From positions 96,958,591-97,022,590 of the forward strand of contig CM073890.1 of the NCBI GenBank assembly GCA_037176705.1: a stretch of DNA of 64,000 nucleotides, written 5' to 3'. The notes under the pieces were generated by a model. The model searched no databases and had not been told where the DNA came from. It was given only the letters and a program-made list of their open reading frames with translations. Numbering within the stretch: the stretch's first letter is position 1; each line of letters starts with the position of its first letter. Source of the DNA: Molossus alvarezi (lineage: Eukaryota > Chordata > Mammalia > Chiroptera > Molossidae). A program made the translations under genes and the position numbers. Below, in pieces: positions 61,402 to 64,000 of this stretch.

Positions 61402-61657
61402 GCCCTGGCCGGTTTGGCTCAGCAGTTGGAGCGTCGGCCTATGGTCCTGAGAGACCCGGGTTCGGTTCCCGCTAAGGGCACGTACCTCAGTTGCAGTTTG
61501 TCCCCAGCCCTGGTTGGTCGTGCGGGTGGCAGCCACTCGATGTGTCCCTTTCACGTTGATGTTTCTCTCTCTCCCTCTGTTCCTCTCTCTCCCTCCCACT
61601 TTACCTGAACAAAAAATGGAAAAATGTCCTCGGGTGAGGATAAAAAAAATAAAATAA
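61402..61657 (+). mobile_element. Ves SINE, type A
   Basis: Starts GCCCTGGCCGGTTTGGCTCA, has the GGTTCGGTTCCCGC box and ends with TGTCCTCGGGTGAGGATAAA. Exact 11-bp TSD (AATAATTCACT at 61391-61401 and 61658-61668), so a fairly young insertion. Confidence 0.96.
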
Positions 61658-62189
61658 AATAATTCACTAAAGTTCATCTCAGACTGCCTATTTGGTTCCC
61701 ATTAATCAATCAATCAATTATGCATTATGAACCCAGGGTTCGCTTCAGAAAGATTGCGGGGTGGGGTTCACATGTTGCACACCTGATCATTTTTAAACAC
61801 TGAAAATTTCTTCAATTTCCTCCTGACTTACTGCAAATGGCACTGGTTAATTAGTGAACAAGTGCCGGGTGCAATGACAAGCCACACACAGGTCAAGGTC
61901 TCTCTATCTCCTTGCTGACAGCAGAACCCCCCTTCCACAGAGGGCACACGACCAGGTCTCCAAGTCCTTTCTGGGTTCTGCTCACAGTAGTCTCTTAATT
62001 CGCAGCCTTTTCCAAAGTGTTTAATGAAAGGTAAGAAATAAGCTTAAAACAAACAAAACTTTAAAGAGTGTGCAGGGGCCAGAATCTGCTGTCTCTTCTA
62101 TGTATTATCACCTGTATGGAAATAGGGGCAGATACAGTGTTTAAAGAAACGACATTCTGACTTCACACCCCTGGAACCTTTGTGACCTT

Positions 62190-62360
62190 GAAAACATTAT
62201 GTCACATCTCTCCCCCTGAATTCACTGCCCTAGTAAGTGGAGCTAATTACAGTATCTTCCTCATAAGATTGTTTTGAGGGTTAAATGTGTGATGCATGTA
62301 AAGGATTTGGTATTTGGTAGACAATAAACATCCAATATATATCAACTATTATTATTACCA
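62190..62360 (+). mobile_element. MIR SINE relic
   Basis: MIR 3' half: ATCTTCCTCATAAGATTGTT, GGGTTAAATGTGTGATGCA and a tail of the form AATAAACATCCAATATATATC. Confidence 0.6.
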
Positions 62361-63019
62361 TCAAAAAGGTAATAGCAGTTAGAACTATGCTGAAATCTGA
62401 GACTGTAAAGCATACAATGAAATGTAATAAACAGGAAACTGGTGCTTATTAAAGAAACTCCTGCTAAACTGATAAATTATTAGTGTCAGTTATGTTCACA
62501 CAAAAGCCTTATTTTGCTGCTTCCTCCATAATTAATACAGGCAAAACTTCTCATCATTCAGTACTACCTCATCTGAGCCAGGGAAAAGAGGAAAAGGTCA
62601 TTTGGTTCTTTAGCTGGACACTGCTGACAGGTTTTAGAGCTTCAGTGTACAGTGATGTTGCCATTTTCCCCCTCGATCTGTAGTTTACCAAATTCATTCA
62701 TTTACAGCCATGCTGAAACGCTGAACGACGTCAGTATGATTTATATCTTTAATTCTTTTTCATGTAGCAAGAGCAAAGCCCATACATCTGATCGTCCTTG
62801 ACTCTAGGACTTAGAGCATCACACAATTTCCAATTAAAAATGTTTTAAGAGCACAGTTCATAGCAAAGCCGCCTTGTTATTCCAACCAAAACACAGTAAA
62901 GCTTATGAGGCAATTTGCAATATTAAATTTAAAAATGCTTTATAGATAGCAACTAAATAACACCTTTACGAGAACAAGTATCAGGGGATTAATAAAATTT
63001 GTTGTTCTTAATAACAACA

Positions 63020-63185
63020 GCAATAAATATTTAAGAAGCATTTGCTGGGCGCCAGACATTCTTCTTACTCTCTGAGGTAAGTGCCATTATTAGCTCCATT
63101 TCAAAAATGAAGAAACTGAGGCACAGCAAAGTAACAGGCAGTCTGAATCCAGAGTCCAAGTTCTTACCCATTATTCCACCCATAG
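63020..63185 (-). mobile_element. MIR SINE relic
   Basis: Antisense MIR marked by AAATGAAGAAACTGAGGCACAG and CTGAATCCAGAGTCCAAG. Confidence 0.75.
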
Positions 63186-63381
63186 ATGTTGTGGCTTTTA
63201 TTTACATTATATTCATCAAATATAGCATACCCATATTCCAGTAAAATGCTCTAAACATTAAACCAAAACCTCTGCTTTTAATTTGTTTTAACTTCTATGG
63301 CAATGAAGGAAATAAACAAAGCAATAGTGCCCTTTGCAAATGACAAGAGAGTACAGAAAGAAACCCGCTCATCATCCCTAC

Positions 63382-63582
63382 CTCAAGTCTGTCTGTCCGC
63401 ATTAGTTTCTGTGCAGCAGCTGCTGCGGCTGCAGGTACAGGGACCCCAGGATTCCCTGCCACCAACATTGGTGCAGTCGGCAAGATCTCCGCTGGAACCA
63501 GGCTTGGGGAGACAGGTCCCAGGTAGGGATTAAAGGCTGCTGATGCATTGGTGGCTAAGCTTGGTGCAACTGAAAACATTGG
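63382..63582 (-). CDS. MBNL1: MBNL1 exon: linker between zinc-finger pairs (67 aa)
   Basis: This 201-nt in-frame exon encodes 67 residues from PMFSVAPSLATNAS to LMRTDRLE. It forms the flexible Pro/Ala-rich linker between the ZF1-2 and ZF3-4 tandems, which lets the two RNA-binding modules contact separated YGCY sites. The 3' splice site is a short TTTTTCAG followed by CCAATG; the 5' splice site is GAG followed by GTAGGG. Both ends are phase 0. It contains a run of seven alanines (about residues 51-57 of the exon) before QKLMRTD. Near the start the sequence reads ASAAF; some mammalian MBNL1 proteins have one more alanine there as I recall, so this may be a length variant. The nearest upstream AG besides the acceptor is only 38 nt away, an ordinary constitutive acceptor. 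Confidence 0.96.
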
Positions 63583-63657
63583 CTGAAAAATAAAGTGAAA
63601 AGAAAAATTTAATATGAAGGTCTTGATTGAAAGTTGGTGTCCTAATATATATGTTCC

Positions 63658-63700
63658 ATCCACCCATCATCCATCCATCCATCCATTCATCCATCCATCC
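63658..63700. repeat. (CCAT)n tetranucleotide tract
   Basis: About 40 bp of CCAT/CATC units, starting about 75 nt upstream of the linker-exon acceptor. On the transcript strand it reads GGAT. Confidence 0.9.
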
Positions 63701-64000
63701 CCAATCTATTCTTCCTTCCTCCCGCCTTACCTCACTCCACTTAATGTTGTGGTTATTTACTCTCATTCAGGATAAGGATGTTTCTTAAATAAGCATTGGT
63801 CAAATCAATATTTTTCTAAAATGTAACAGGTAACATACCATTAAATTTTCCACTGGAATGTTAAACCCTGGGGTCTGTAATACATGCAATTTCTTTATGA
63901 ACAATAGATCAACCAACTACTCAGTAGGGAAACTTGTGGTTACCTAATTTCCACCTTTGTCCCGACTTAGCCCTAGAAACTGGTCTAAGAAATGTATTTC

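Larger units (their letters stand above)
55473..63381 (-). other. MBNL1 intron between the linker and ZF3-4 exons
   Basis: 7909 nt. It holds three Ves SINEs, an antisense L1 relic (58900-59230), MIR-like relics (60420-60560, 62190-62360, 63020-63185), a simple ATTC tract at about 59780-59810, and otherwise unannotated AT-rich sequence. Confidence 0.8.
35278..64000 (-). other. MBNL1: MBNL1 gene, 5'-incomplete (seven coding exons plus 3'UTR exon)
   Basis: Muscleblind-like 1 is an RNA-binding regulator of alternative splicing, localisation and stability that recognises YGCY motifs through CCCH zinc fingers. The spliced minus-strand frame gives linker, zinc fingers 3 and 4, Ala-rich segment, KRPLE and KRPALE basic segments and the C-terminus ending YVTQM. 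The linker sequence (PMFSVAPS...LMRTDRLE) and ZF3 ([17 protein letters not shown]) match MBNL1 rather than MBNL2 as I know those families. Introns in transcript order are 7909, 1120, 879, 7738, 690, 2969 and 2685 nt. Exons for zinc fingers 1-2, the promoter and the start codon are outside the window. The 3' limit is set by poly(A) signals and is approximate. Confidence 0.97.

Noticed and set aside
61402..61657. tRNA-like A and B boxes in the SINE heads
   Set aside because: They are the pol III promoter of Ves elements. No cloverleaf with a complete acceptor stem is present, so they are not tRNA genes.
1..64000. A previously undescribed multi-gene system
   Set aside because: Only one protein-coding gene, MBNL1, is supported. 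The rest is intergenic and repeat-derived; the novelty lies in splice-regulatory layout, not new genes.

Overview
The window is mammalian nuclear DNA, almost certainly from a vesper bat (Vespertilionidae). It carries 14 tRNA-derived Ves SINEs of two sequence types, most with intact target-site duplications (TSDs), plus older mammalian MIR, L2 and L1 relics. There is no bacterial gene layout, operon or CRISPR. Most long open frames are chance readings of repeats.

The only gene I can support is MBNL1 (muscleblind-like splicing regulator 1), on the minus strand and incomplete at its 5' end. Its first exons (zinc fingers 1-2) lie beyond base 64000. In transcript order the window holds: the linker exon (63382-63582), the zinc-finger 3-4 exon (55215-55472), a 54-nt alternative exon carrying a nuclear-localisation segment (54041-54094), a 154-nt exon (53008-53161), a 36-nt alternative exon (45234-45269), a 95-nt alternative exon (44449-44543), the stop-codon exon (41405-41479) and a separate 3'UTR exon of about 3.4 kb (about 35278-38719). 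All boundaries have GT-AG signals and all phases join. With every exon included the window encodes the last 284 residues.

Bases 1-35277 are downstream intergenic DNA. They hold an L1 3' end (1-575), Ves SINEs, MIR and L2 fragments, antisense L1 relics (17.2-19.2, 22.6-23.2 and 24.1-25.3 kb), a 132-bp mariner-type MITE inside one of those L1s, and an unidentified GC-rich pseudogene-like block (25.3-26.8 kb). Bases 35278-64000 are MBNL1.

The strongest non-annotation signal is in the splicing architecture. The three alternative MBNL1 exons have AG-free intervals of 171, 131 and 223 nt before their 3' splice sites, which predicts distant branch points. Two of the three intervals are packed with YGCY motifs, the binding element of MBNL proteins themselves, and the third sits beside UGCAUG (RBFOX) motifs. 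Distant branch-point autoregulation of the 54-nt exon is, to my knowledge, already described; the equally strong signals at the 36-nt and 95-nt exons deserve a look. I found no previously undescribed gene system.
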